From NCBI GenBank assembly GCA_035492655.1, contig DATJJB010000125.1:1-64000 (forward strand): a DNA stretch of 64,000 nucleotides. The letters run 5' to 3'. This document shows, piece by piece, positions 24,150-32,378 of this stretch (its first letter is position 1; each line of letters opens with the position of its first letter). The translations under genes and the position numbers were made by a program. Below the pieces are notes generated by a model. The model ran no database searches, was not told the DNA's origin, and saw nothing but the letters and a program-made list of their open reading frames with translations. This DNA is from Kutzneria sp035492655. GTDB taxonomy: Bacteria; Actinomycetota; Actinomycetes; Mycobacteriales; Pseudonocardiaceae.

Positions 24150-24620
24150 ATGGCCGATTTGCGACGCGCCTTCTTCGGAATCGGCAAGACGAAGTTCTAC
24201 GCCACGGTGGGCCGCGCGCTCGCGCCGCTGGACACCATGCTGCTGCGGGTCAGCCGCGGCCGGCTCGGCGTCGGGGTCACGGTCGGCCTGCGCACGCTGC
24301 TGCTGAGCACGATCGGCAAGCGCAGCGGCCTGCCGCGGGAAGTGCCACTGGTCTTTTTGCGGCAGCGCGACGGTTTCCTCGTCGTGGGCTCGAACTGGGG
24401 CGGCGAACACCACCCGGCGTGGACCGTCAATCTGCTGGCGCGGCCGGAGGCGACGGCGATCGTGGCCGGCACAACCATTCCGGTGTCGGGCACGCTGCTC
24501 ACCGGCGCGGAGCGCGCCGAGGCCTGGACCGCGATCACCACCTACTGGCCGGCCTACGCGACTTACGCCGAACGCGCGGACCACCGCGAGATCAGGGTGT
24601 TCCGGTTGACGCCGCGCTGA
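24150..24620 (+). CDS. Ddn-like deazaflavin (F420)-dependent nitroreductase family protein
   Basis: 156-residue protein of the F420-binding split-barrel family typified by mycobacterial Ddn. Landmarks are LLLSTIGKRSGLPREVPLVFLRQRDGFLVVGSNWGG and HPAWTVNLLARPEATAIV, the strand-turn-strand region that binds F420. The likely role is F420H2-dependent reduction of quinones or nitro compounds near the membrane. With the two LLM enzymes at 1026 and 4326 it makes the third F420-type gene in the window. Confidence 0.88.
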   Translation: MADLRRAFFGIGKTKFYATVGRALAPLDTMLLRVSRGRLGVGVTVGLRTLLLSTIGKRSGLPREVPLVFLRQRDGFLVVGSNWGGEHHPAWTVNLLARPEATAIVAGTTIPVSGTLLTGAERAEAWTAITTYWPAYATYAERADHREIRVFRLTPR

Positions 24621-24623
24621 TCG

Positions 24624-25472
24624 CTAGGCCGACGACTTCGCCGTCAGCTTTTCCCGGTTCCGAACCGGTTCGGGCCGCTCGGTGAGCAGCAGGTCGCCCT
24701 CTTGCGCCACATGGTGGACCATGGCCTCGACCAGCAGCGGCACGTCCAGGTCGACGGCGAACAGCGCCGGCGCCGCGGTGGACCTGGCCACGCAGTACCG
24801 GGGCAGCCGGTACCGCCCGCGCAGCCGCTGCACGGCCTGGAACGGTTCCGCCACCACGATTTCCTCGCGGGCGAACCACCATTGTGCGTGCTGCACGGAA
24901 ACGTCGCCGACGACGATCCGCGGCGCGAAGTCGCCGACCATGACCAGCGGCAGATCACTCAGATCCGCACCGGGCAGCGCGTCGAGCACCGCCTGGTCGC
25001 CGTCCAGATGGGCCAGCACCAGCTCCGAGAGCTCCTCCGCCAGCTGGATCTCCTCGGTCGACCACGAGCGGTCGGGCACCGGCTCGCCGGCGGCCATCCG
25101 TTGCAGGCGCAGGCAAAGTTCCCGCTCACCGAGTCCCTCGGGCCAGCACAGCCCACTGCCGGCCAGTACCGCGCGAAGGCGGTCGCCACGCTTTTCCCGC
25201 TCGCGGGCCAACGCCGCGGTCAACACCCGGTCGGCGAGGTTCTTGCCGTCCAGCGCCGACATGTAGGCCGAGGCCAGCGGGCTGACGATCTCGACCGGCC
25301 GGCTCCGCCGAACGGCGCCACGCGCGCCGATGTCGTTACGCCCCACCGTGGTCAGCAGCTGCGCGCTGGCCATCTCCAGCCGCACCACGCTGTGCCGGTA
25401 GGCCCGGGCGGCCCAGCTGACGCGCAGATCGGCCAGTGCGGCCAGGGCTGGTCGGTCGTCCGACGAGAACAT
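24624..25472 (-). CDS. Lantibiotic-dehydratase-like fragment protein
   Basis: 282-residue soluble protein. The C-terminal half resembles the end of the glutamylation domain of LanB-type dehydratases: DLPLVMVGDFAPRIVVGDVSVQHAQWWF, then RYRLPRYCVARS...FAVDLDVPLLVEAM and LLLTERPEP. The full dehydratase is about 1000 residues, and nothing upstream or downstream supplies the rest, so this is either a free-standing derivative or a truncated relic with an intact frame. No precursor peptide or cyclase gene is adjacent. ATG at 25472 with AGGG upstream; the frame is open to 25529. The assignment rests on motif resemblance only. Confidence 0.5.
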   Translation of the reverse strand: MFSSDDRPALAALADLRVSWAARAYRHSVVRLEMASAQLLTTVGRNDIGARGAVRRSRPVEIVSPLASAYMSALDGKNLADRVLTAALAREREKRGDRLRAVLAGSGLCWPEGLGERELCLRLQRMAAGEPVPDRSWSTEEIQLAEELSELVLAHLDGDQAVLDALPGADLSDLPLVMVGDFAPRIVVGDVSVQHAQWWFAREEIVVAEPFQAVQRLRGRYRLPRYCVARSTAAPALFAVDLDVPLLVEAMVHHVAQEGDLLLTERPEPVRNREKLTAKSSA

Positions 25473-25676
25473 GTCGAAAACCCTAACTGGGCCAACGGTT
25501 CCTGACGCCCGACCGAACAGCAGGTGCAACGACAGTTGCCCGATGCGCCCATCGTGACGTCACGTCAACACGCTCCGCGACGCGTCGAGCGCACTGGGCC
25601 ATACCTCCGGTGACGGTGTGCCGCAACCGGTCACCAGCGCGTCACCACGGTCACCCGGTGATCGCTGACACAAAAC

Positions 25677-25693
25677 AGGTACATGTGATACCT
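25677..25693. promoter_or_regulatory. Candidate NsrR operator
   Basis: Inverted repeat AGGTA-CATGTGA-TACCT (17 bases), 19 bases before the GTG of the NsrR gene. Its size and position fit an Rrf2-family autoregulatory site controlling the nsrR-hmp operon. Confidence 0.55.
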
Positions 25694-25712
25694 CTTTGAC
25701 TACGGTGGTCAT

Positions 25713-26132
25713 GTGCATCTCAGCCGAGCCACCGACATCGCCCTGCGGGTGCTGATGTTGGCGGCCGCCCAGCGCCGGCAGTTGACGATCGACGAGCTCG
25801 GCACGGCCCTCAACGTGCCGCGCAACCACGTCGCCAAGGTCGTCCAACGACTGCAGCGCTCCGGCTGGCTGACCACGACGCGCGGTCGCGGCGGCGGTAT
25901 CTCGCTGCCCGACGCCGCCCTGCGGATCCCCGTCGGTCGCGTGGTGCGCGACTTCGAAGGGGTCGCCGAGGTCATCGACTGCGAGACGCCCCCGTGCCCG
26001 CTGCGCGCCGCCTGCCTCCTGCGCGGCGCGCTGCGCACCGCGCAGGAGGCGTTCTTCGCGTCCCTCGACGAGGTGGTCCTGCAGGACCTGATCGCGCCCC
26101 CGACGGGCAGGACTCTGCTCACACTCACCTAG
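25713..26132 (+). CDS. nsrR: Rrf2-family nitric-oxide-sensing repressor NsrR
   Basis: 139-residue regulator. The winged helix-turn-helix covers about 1-75 (MHLSRATDIALRVLMLAA, LNVPRNHVAKVVQRLQRSGWL, TTRGRGGGISL). Three cysteines follow in CETPPCPLRAAC, the 4Fe-4S cluster ligands typical of NsrR. NO destroys the cluster and lifts repression. The start is GTG, matching the family N terminus. The gene directly downstream is flavohaemoglobin, the classic NsrR target, in the same operon with 14 bases between. Confidence 0.92.
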   Translation: MHLSRATDIALRVLMLAAAQRRQLTIDELGTALNVPRNHVAKVVQRLQRSGWLTTTRGRGGGISLPDAALRIPVGRVVRDFEGVAEVIDCETPPCPLRAACLLRGALRTAQEAFFASLDEVVLQDLIAPPTGRTLLTLT

Positions 26133-26146
26133 GGGATAAGACAATC

Positions 26147-27340
26147 ATGCTGTCCTCGTCATCGGCCACCGTCGTGGCCGCGACGCTGCCCGCCGTCCGC
26201 GCCGCGGCGGTCGACATCACCAAACGCTTCTACGCCACCATGTTCGCCGACCATCCCGAGCTGCTGGACCTGTTCAACCGGGGCAACCAGGCCAACGGCG
26301 ACCAACAGCGGGCACTGGCCGGCGCGGTGATCGCGTACGCGCAGAGCCTGGTCGACGACGTGCCGGTCGGCCCAGTGCTGGACCGCATCGCCCACAAGCA
26401 CGCGTCGCTGGGCATCCGGCCCGAGCAGTACACACTGGTCGGCCGCTACCTGCTGGCGGCCGTGGCCCACACATTGGGCGCGGCGGTCACGCCGGAGGTG
26501 GAAGCCGCGTGGGACGAGGTGTACTGGCTGTTCGCCGTCCGCCTCATCGCGGCGGAAACCCGCCTGTACCAACAGAACGGTGTCGACCCGGCGCATCCGC
26601 ACACACCGTGGCGGGTGGTCGGCAAGTACGACGAGGCGCACGACGCCGTTTCCCTTTTGCTGGCGCCGGAATCCGGCGCGGTGCCGCCGCATCGGCCCGG
26701 TCAGTACGTCACCGTGACCGTCGATCTGCCCGGCGCGGGCCGACAGGCGCGCCAGTACACGATCTCCCACGGTGCCGGGCACTCGGCGCTGCGCATCACG
26801 GTTCGTCCGGTGCCAGGCGGGTTGGTGTCCCCTTTCCTCGCCGAGCAGCTCTCGGTAGGCGACACCGTCGACGTGAGCCGGCCGTTCGGTGACCTCACGC
26901 TGGATGCCGAGATGTCGCCGTTGATCCTGGTCAGCGCCGGTATCGGCAGCACGCCCATGGCCGCCATGATCGAGCACCTGGCCGTCGCGCAGCCGCTGCG
27001 ACCCGTCGTCGCCGTGCATGCCGAACGCGATCCCGGCCGGCACGCGTTCCACGGGCACATGGTTCGGCACGGCGCGCGGCTGCATTCGTTCGAACACCTG
27101 CGTTATTACGAGTACGAGGCCGGCCCCGGCGCCCGGTCCGGGCTGGTCCGGCCGGACGAGATCCCGATCGCCGCCGGCGCGTCGGCCTACCTGTGCGGTC
27201 CCCTGCCGTTCATGCGTGACGTCCGCGCGTCGTTGCTGCGGCGGGGAATGCCGGCCGACCGCATCCGATTCGAGGTTTTCGGCGCCGACCTGTGGTCGAC
27301 CGACGCGGACCAGCTGCCCAGCGGCGCGACCGTGAGCTGA
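26147..27340 (+). CDS. hmp: Flavohaemoglobin, nitric oxide dioxygenase
   Basis: 397-residue Hmp. The globin domain covers about 1-140 with the proximal His in DRIAHKHASLGI; the distal side has the Tyr in ITKRFYATMF. The FAD-binding ferredoxin-reductase domain (about 150-260) has RQYTISHG, and the NAD-binding domain (about 265-390) has LILVSAGIGSTPMAAM and YLCGPLPFMRDV. It oxidises NO to nitrate with O2 and NADH. Cotranscribed with nsrR, so induced by NO. The ATG at 26147 is chosen over open frame further upstream by match to the family start. Confidence 0.95.
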   Translation: MLSSSSATVVAATLPAVRAAAVDITKRFYATMFADHPELLDLFNRGNQANGDQQRALAGAVIAYAQSLVDDVPVGPVLDRIAHKHASLGIRPEQYTLVGRYLLAAVAHTLGAAVTPEVEAAWDEVYWLFAVRLIAAETRLYQQNGVDPAHPHTPWRVVGKYDEAHDAVSLLLAPESGAVPPHRPGQYVTVTVDLPGAGRQARQYTISHGAGHSALRITVRPVPGGLVSPFLAEQLSVGDTVDVSRPFGDLTLDAEMSPLILVSAGIGSTPMAAMIEHLAVAQPLRPVVAVHAERDPGRHAFHGHMVRHGARLHSFEHLRYYEYEAGPGARSGLVRPDEIPIAAGASAYLCGPLPFMRDVRASLLRRGMPADRIRFEVFGADLWSTDADQLPSGATVS

Positions 27341-27412
27341 CCGCCCGTCTCAGGGCCGGGCCGTCGACCAGGCACGCGACGTCGGCCGCGCGGTCGTGGC
27401 ACAGTTGATCAG

Positions 27413-27964
27413 GTGAAGCTCCGGTACCTCCTCCTGCTCGGCCCGGCCTTTCTGATGGGCTGCACGGCAACCGTGCCCGCACCCCAGCCGACCACGACCA
27501 CCACCGCGACGCCGCCCAAGGGGCCACTGGTCACGCTGGGCGCGTCCGACGCGGCCAGCGGGTTGCGCGTGATCACCATCCACCTCGGCAACTGCGGCAC
27601 CACGCCGTTGACCGTGACCGGCTATCCGGCGCTGCGGGTGCTCGACGAGGACCACAAGCCCATCGACGTCAAGGTGGACAACGGGGCCGACTCGGTGGCG
27701 CTGGTGCCGAGCCTCCAGCACCCGCCGACCACCTTCACCCTGGCCGCCGGCCAGCAGGCCGACGCCGCCGTGCTGTGGAAGAACCGGGTGACCGACTCGA
27801 CCGTCGAGGCCACCAACGGCACCTACTTCGACCTCGCGCCGGCCGGCGGCCAGCCGTGGCAGACCCGCAAGCCCGACGGTCCGATCGACCTCGGCAACAC
27901 CGGCAAGCTCGCGGTCAGCCCCTGGACACCCGGCACCGACCACGCCTCCTGCCAGGCCTCGTGA
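27413..27964 (+). CDS. DUF4232-type lipoprotein
   Basis: 183-residue exported lipoprotein. The signal peptide ends in the lipobox LMGC (Cys about residue 17). A Thr/Pro-rich linker and a beta-rich domain with VTLGASDAASGLRVITIHLGNCGTTPLTVTGYPALRVLDED follow, the pattern of actinobacterial DUF4232 proteins. The function of the family is unknown. GTG start; no clear operon partner. Confidence 0.8.
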   Translation: MKLRYLLLLGPAFLMGCTATVPAPQPTTTTTATPPKGPLVTLGASDAASGLRVITIHLGNCGTTPLTVTGYPALRVLDEDHKPIDVKVDNGADSVALVPSLQHPPTTFTLAAGQQADAAVLWKNRVTDSTVEATNGTYFDLAPAGGQPWQTRKPDGPIDLGNTGKLAVSPWTPGTDHASCQAS

Positions 27965-28924
27965 GTTCGTGACGTGGCCGCATCACCGGCCAAGTAGTCG
28001 CCAGGGCGACCACGGGCCGGGCCTGTGATCATGCGTAGGTCGCGCCCGAGCCCGGCCCTGGTCGTCGCATCCACTGTGCAGCACAACAACTCCTGAACCT
28101 CGGCGAACCGCGGCCGCGGATCCGGCCGGTCAGGCGGCCCCAGGGCACCTCGGCCGAGCCGAGGCCGGACCGGACCGGACCAGACCGGGCCCCGAAGGTG
28201 ATCGACTCGGCGTTGAGCTCGCCGACCCGGAACAGCACCCCGTCCGGTTCACCGTCGAACTCGTTGGTCGTCACCGTGTGCCCCAAGGGGCGACGAACCG
28301 GGACCCTAGGTGTTGATTCCCCGCCGGGATCACCGGAAGACCGTGACCTTTTACCGTGACCCGACAACGGCCCGGTCAGCGGTCAACGTCATCGGGCCCA
28401 GGATTGGCGTGAATGCCACCCGACCGCCACGTAACGCTGCACAAAATTGCCGAAAACCCCGACGGAGTTGATAGTTTAGTTGCCATGAGCAACTTCATGG
28501 AAAATGGTGAGCGCTCGCAACCACATACCAACTGGTCTGTCATGGAACCGTATTGCAACGCGGCCAACAGGGATCTCATACCAGCAGGTCAGCGCCGGAT
28601 GGATCAAGGATAAACGACGATGGGGTCATCACACGTATATGGCCGGCGGCCATATACGGCGCGCAGGGTGATCGGGCGAACACGAGACGTAAGCGAATTG
28701 TGACTACTCGCAGGCAACGATGAGTGCCCGTTCTCCCGTGACCAAAAGCGACCCGTGACACCGCCGGTCGTGTATTGTCGCGCAGCGGAGGGGTATTCGA
28801 ACGCGCCAACCGCAATACCAAAGTAACAGACCGGACCACACGCGGCCCGACGTCTGTTCTTATCCGCACGCCCACACATCCGGCCGTGCGGGTCCACTAC
28901 GTATCGCCCCCAATGGGAGGAAGC
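27965..28924. other. Long intergenic region with palindrome
   Basis: 960 bases without a convincing gene. Base composition becomes clearly less GC-rich from about 28380 rightward. Short frames exist, for example 28029-28367 on the minus strand and 28413-28613 on the plus strand, but they lack ribosome sites and similarity. The right part should contain the promoter of the beta-helix gene and includes the palindrome at 28634-28658. Confidence 0.5.
28634..28658. promoter_or_regulatory. 25-bp perfect palindrome
   Basis: CGTATATGGCCG and its exact reverse complement CGGCCATATACG flank a single G. There is no T tract, so it looks like an operator for a dimeric repressor rather than a terminator. 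It stands about 270 bases before the beta-helix gene, the nearest rightward gene. Confidence 0.5.
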
Positions 28925-30454
28925 ATGGCCAGAAACGCCTTTCGCGCTGGCGCACTCGTGACGTCCTCCGTCCTTGCCCTCGGCTTCATCGCCGTCGGCT
29001 CGGCGGAGGCCGCCGCGCCGCGCACCGCGACGCATTACTACGTCGACTGCGCGGCCGGCAACGACAGCGCGGCAGGCACCACCCAGACCGCGCCGTGGCG
29101 AACCCTAGCCCGGGCCAGCACGGTGACCTTCGGGCCCGGCGACGTGATCAGCCTCAAGCGCGGCACCACCTGCGCCGAGGCCTTCGCGCCGCACGGGTCC
29201 GGCAACGCCGCCCTGCCGGTGACCCTCAACTCGTACGGCAGCGGCGCCGCCCCGAAGATCGCGCCCTCGGGCGTGCGGGCGGCCGTCTACCTGCACAACG
29301 TGGAGGGTTGGGAGCTGCGCGACCTGGACGTGTCCGACGCGGGCGGCTCCGCGGGGCCCACTCGCGCCGGCATCTACGTGCAGCTCACCGACTTCGGCAC
29401 CGGTCACCACTACGTGGTCGACAACGTCCACGTGCATGACGTCAACGGCTGCGACTGCACCGGCTACGACGAGCCCAGCGGCGGAATCCTGTTCAACGTC
29501 AACGGTTCCGCCACGCCGACCGGGTTCAGCGGTGTGCACGTGACCAACAGCCGGGTCGACGGCGTCAACGGTCTGGGCATCAGCACCTCGTCGCAGTGGG
29601 CCAAGCGCTCCCCCGAGTTCCCGGGCGGGGCCGGCTCGACCTACGTGGCGATCCCGGACATCCTGGTCTCGGGCAACCAGCTGAGCAATCTCGGCGGCGA
29701 CGGCATCGTGATCCAGAACGGCGTCAACGCCAAGGTGGAGCACAACGTCGTCGACGGGTACAGCCTGCGGGCGGCCGAGTACCACTCGGGTATCTGGACG
29801 TGGGACTCCGACAACACCGTCATCCAGTTCAACGAGATCGCCCACGGTGGCGGCAGCCTGCCGGCCGAGGCGTTCGACGTGGACGGTGGTGACAACAGCA
29901 CCATCTACCAGTACAACTTCACCCACGACAACAACGGTGGCATGGCCCTGCTCTGCGCGGTGCCGGGCATGGTCTCCAAGAACGCCATCGTGCGCTACAA
30001 CATCAGCCAGAACGACGCAGCCGGCGCCGGTGGCGTGGTGACGATCGCCTGCACCCCGCAGGTGGGCGCGCAGTTCTACAACAACGTGATCTACAGCCCG
30101 TCGGCGGCGAAGTTGATCGCCAACTCCGCCACCACCTCGGTCCACTTCGCCAACAACATCCTTGTCGGCGCGGGTGCGATCGACGACCCGAACGGCGCGT
30201 ACGACCACAACCTGGCCAGTGGCGGCGTCGCCGCGCCGGCCGGTTCGTTCAACACCGCGGTCAGCGACCCGAAGCTGCTGCACGGCGGCGACGCGACCAG
30301 CATCGCCAACCTGGACGGCTACAAGCTCGCGACCGGCTCGCCGGCGCTGGGCACCGGTGTCGCCATCACGCAGGACGGCGGCCGTGACTTCTACGGCAAC
30401 GACACCTGCTACAACAACATCGGCGCCTACCAGGGCCCCGGCCTGGCGCACTGA
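28925..30454 (+). CDS. Secreted right-handed parallel beta-helix protein
   Basis: 509 residues with a signal peptide (MARNAFRAGALVTSSVLALGFIAVGSAEA). The mature domain begins with THYYVDCAAGNDSAAGTTQTAPWRTLARA, the usual start of pectate-lyase-like and DUF1565 beta-helix proteins. Repeated short strands with Asn ladders follow (VSGNQLSNLGGDGIVIQNG, VEHNVVDGYS, IQFNEIAHGG). It probably binds or degrades an extracellular polysaccharide; the catalytic residues cannot be assigned. GGAGG lies 4 bases before the ATG. Confidence 0.87.
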   Translation: MARNAFRAGALVTSSVLALGFIAVGSAEAAAPRTATHYYVDCAAGNDSAAGTTQTAPWRTLARASTVTFGPGDVISLKRGTTCAEAFAPHGSGNAALPVTLNSYGSGAAPKIAPSGVRAAVYLHNVEGWELRDLDVSDAGGSAGPTRAGIYVQLTDFGTGHHYVVDNVHVHDVNGCDCTGYDEPSGGILFNVNGSATPTGFSGVHVTNSRVDGVNGLGISTSSQWAKRSPEFPGGAGSTYVAIPDILVSGNQLSNLGGDGIVIQNGVNAKVEHNVVDGYSLRAAEYHSGIWTWDSDNTVIQFNEIAHGGGSLPAEAFDVDGGDNSTIYQYNFTHDNNGGMALLCAVPGMVSKNAIVRYNISQNDAAGAGGVVTIACTPQVGAQFYNNVIYSPSAAKLIANSATTSVHFANNILVGAGAIDDPNGAYDHNLASGGVAAPAGSFNTAVSDPKLLHGGDATSIANLDGYKLATGSPALGTGVAITQDGGRDFYGNDTCYNNIGAYQGPGLAH

Positions 30455-30483
30455 CCGCAAAGACAGTACCGGCAAGGAAAAAT

Positions 30484-30518
30484 CCGTCCCCGGCGCCGAG
30501 TTTCGGCGCCGGGGACGG
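30484..30518. terminator. Bidirectional terminator hairpin
   Basis: Fifteen-base perfect inverted repeat CCGTCCCCGGCGCCG / CGGCGCCGGGGACGG with a 5-base loop, between the convergent beta-helix and antiporter genes. It also marks a natural left limit for the polyketide cluster region. Confidence 0.8.
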
Positions 30519-30522
30519 GTAT

Positions 30523-31764
30523 TCAGGCAGCGACGCTCAGCTCCGGTTCGCGGACACCGATCAGCCGCAGCAGCGGCCCGGTCATCGCGGTGGTGAGCAG
30601 GGCCATCAGCACCAGAATGGTGAAACCGAGCGTGTTGACCACGTGATACTGCAGGCAGATCGACGCGACGATCAGTTCGGTGACGCCACGGCAGTTCATC
30701 AGGGTGCCGATCCGCAGCGACTCCTTCACCGGCAGCCCGGCCAGCCGGGCGCCGCCGCCGGCCCCGACGAACTTGGTCACGGTGGCGACCAGCACGACGG
30801 CGACCAGCAGCAGCCAGCCGTCGACCGAGCCGGTGACCGACGTGACCACGGTGCTCAGGCCGACGGTGGCGAAGAACAGTGGCAGCAGCACCGTTTCGGT
30901 GAAGCCGTAGAGCTGCCGGCGCACCCGCTCGACCAGCGCCTCGTGCCGCGGCAGCAACAGCCCGAACAGGAACGCGCCGACCGCGGCGTGCAGCCCGATG
31001 ATCTGGGTGCAGGCCGCGTAGGCCGCGGCGCAGGCGATCACCAACGGCAGGGCCCGGTCGCCGATGCGCCGGACCAGCCAGGCCAGCAGCGGTCGCACCA
31101 CCGCGAACGTGAGGATGACCAACCCGGCCACCAGGACGATGGTGGTCAGTGGACCGGAGTTCCCGGCGAGGCCGGACAGAGCGAGGATCAGGGTGAGCGC
31201 GAGCCACGCGGTGCCGTCGCCGACCGCGGCGCAGGCCATGGCGATCCGGCCGACGCGCGAGGTGTCCATGCCCATGTCGACCAGGATCCGGGCCAGCACC
31301 GGCATCGCCGTGATGGACACGGCCAGGCCGAAGGCCAGCAGGAAGGCCACCGGGTGCTGGCCGGAGCCGGCGATCAGCGGCTCGCCGAGCGCGGCGATCC
31401 CGATGCCGCCGGCGAACGGCAGCAGCATGCTGCCGGCCGCCACGCCGGCCACCACCCGGCTGTCGGCCCGCGGATTCTCCAGCCGGGCCTCGCTGCCGAG
31501 CAGGAACAGGAAGGTGACCAGCCCCAGCTGGCCGACCACGTTGACGCTGCCGATCACCGTCGGCGTCAGCAGCCAGGCCGAGCCGGTCGGCCACAGCGGG
31601 GCCAGCACGCTGGGCCCGAGCACGATGCCGCCGAGGATCTCACCGACGACGGGGGGCTGGCCGAGTCGTTTCGCGACGGCGGCCAGCAGCCGGCAGACCA
31701 CCACGATCGCGGCCAGTGCCAGCAGGAAGTGGGCGACCGGATCGGCCGCGGGTAGCCCGGTCAT
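30523..31764 (-). CDS. Cation/proton antiporter (CPA2/Kef type)
   Basis: 413 residues with about 12 membrane helices. Features of the Na+(K+)/H+ exchanger family: GQPPVVGEILGGIVLGPSVL near the start, the unwound-helix region with AVSITAMPVLARIL and a conserved Asp in ACAAVGDGTAWLAL, and RIGTLMNCRGVTELI near the end. No C-terminal TrkA-N domain is present. The ATG at 31764 follows GAAAGGG; the long open frame upstream is not coding. Such antiporters occur at the edges of some polyketide clusters, possibly for ion balance or self-protection; here that is inference from position. Confidence 0.87.
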   Translation of the reverse strand: MTGLPAADPVAHFLLALAAIVVVCRLLAAVAKRLGQPPVVGEILGGIVLGPSVLAPLWPTGSAWLLTPTVIGSVNVVGQLGLVTFLFLLGSEARLENPRADSRVVAGVAAGSMLLPFAGGIGIAALGEPLIAGSGQHPVAFLLAFGLAVSITAMPVLARILVDMGMDTSRVGRIAMACAAVGDGTAWLALTLILALSGLAGNSGPLTTIVLVAGLVILTFAVVRPLLAWLVRRIGDRALPLVIACAAAYAACTQIIGLHAAVGAFLFGLLLPRHEALVERVRRQLYGFTETVLLPLFFATVGLSTVVTSVTGSVDGWLLLVAVVLVATVTKFVGAGGGARLAGLPVKESLRIGTLMNCRGVTELIVASICLQYHVVNTLGFTILVLMALLTTAMTGPLLRLIGVREPELSVAA

Positions 31765-32378
31765 GACGACCCTTTCAATTGTGGGTGAAATTGCGGGAAC
31801 GCCGCCAGCGGATGCTTGACAGGACGCAAAAACGGACATAACGGAACACGCGCCTACCCGACCCCCGAGAAGCCCTCGTGAAACGATACCCCCTGCCCGG
31901 GGATGACAGAAGCGCGCAAAAGTGGACAACCCGTCGTGCTTCCGCACGGCCCATTGCCATTCCGCCACGAGAACGGTCGAACCGTGACCGCGTAGATGAT
32001 TCACGCGCATCAGCCGTTCGGCCGAACCTCCGGTCACCCTACGCGCCCATGCACACCTCCACATAGGCCCGGTTACCGACCGGTAGAACCCATAAGGCCA
32101 GCTCACAGCCCTGCCAGCTCATCAATTGGCTGGAACTTCCAGCCCTGCCAACCAATGACGCCCTAAACGAATATGGACTTGGGGGTAAGGATCGGCGTAC
32201 TTCCGTCGCTGCTGATGATCACGGCCTGTGTGCCGTCAAGCCACTCAGTGCTAACGTGCGTCTCGGCCTACCCGAACTGACAGGGGCGCGGATAAGTTCC
32301 ATCAGCTTGACCTCCTCCCGGCGTTTGCCCGGCGCCCGGACGAGCTTTACTGGGGTAATGGATCCTTAGGCGGTATTC
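31765..32378. other. Divergent regulatory region before the SARP gene
   Basis: 614 bases without a gene, between the antiporter (leftward) and the SARP regulator (rightward). CAGCCCTGCCA occurs twice as a direct repeat (32106-32116 and 32140-32150), and between and over the copies lies GGCTGG-AACTT-CCAGCC (32128-32144). The composition is AT-richer than the flanking genes. This is the likely control region of the cluster regulator. Confidence 0.5.

Noticed and set aside
28029..28367. Minus-strand frame of 112 residues
   Set aside because: The phrase EFDGEPDGVLFRVGELNAESITFG looks somewhat protein-like, but the rest is low-complexity and no start signal is present.
28413..28613. Plus-strand frame of 66 residues in the AT-richer intergenic region
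   Set aside because: No ribosome site and no similarity; more likely untranslated control region of the beta-helix gene.
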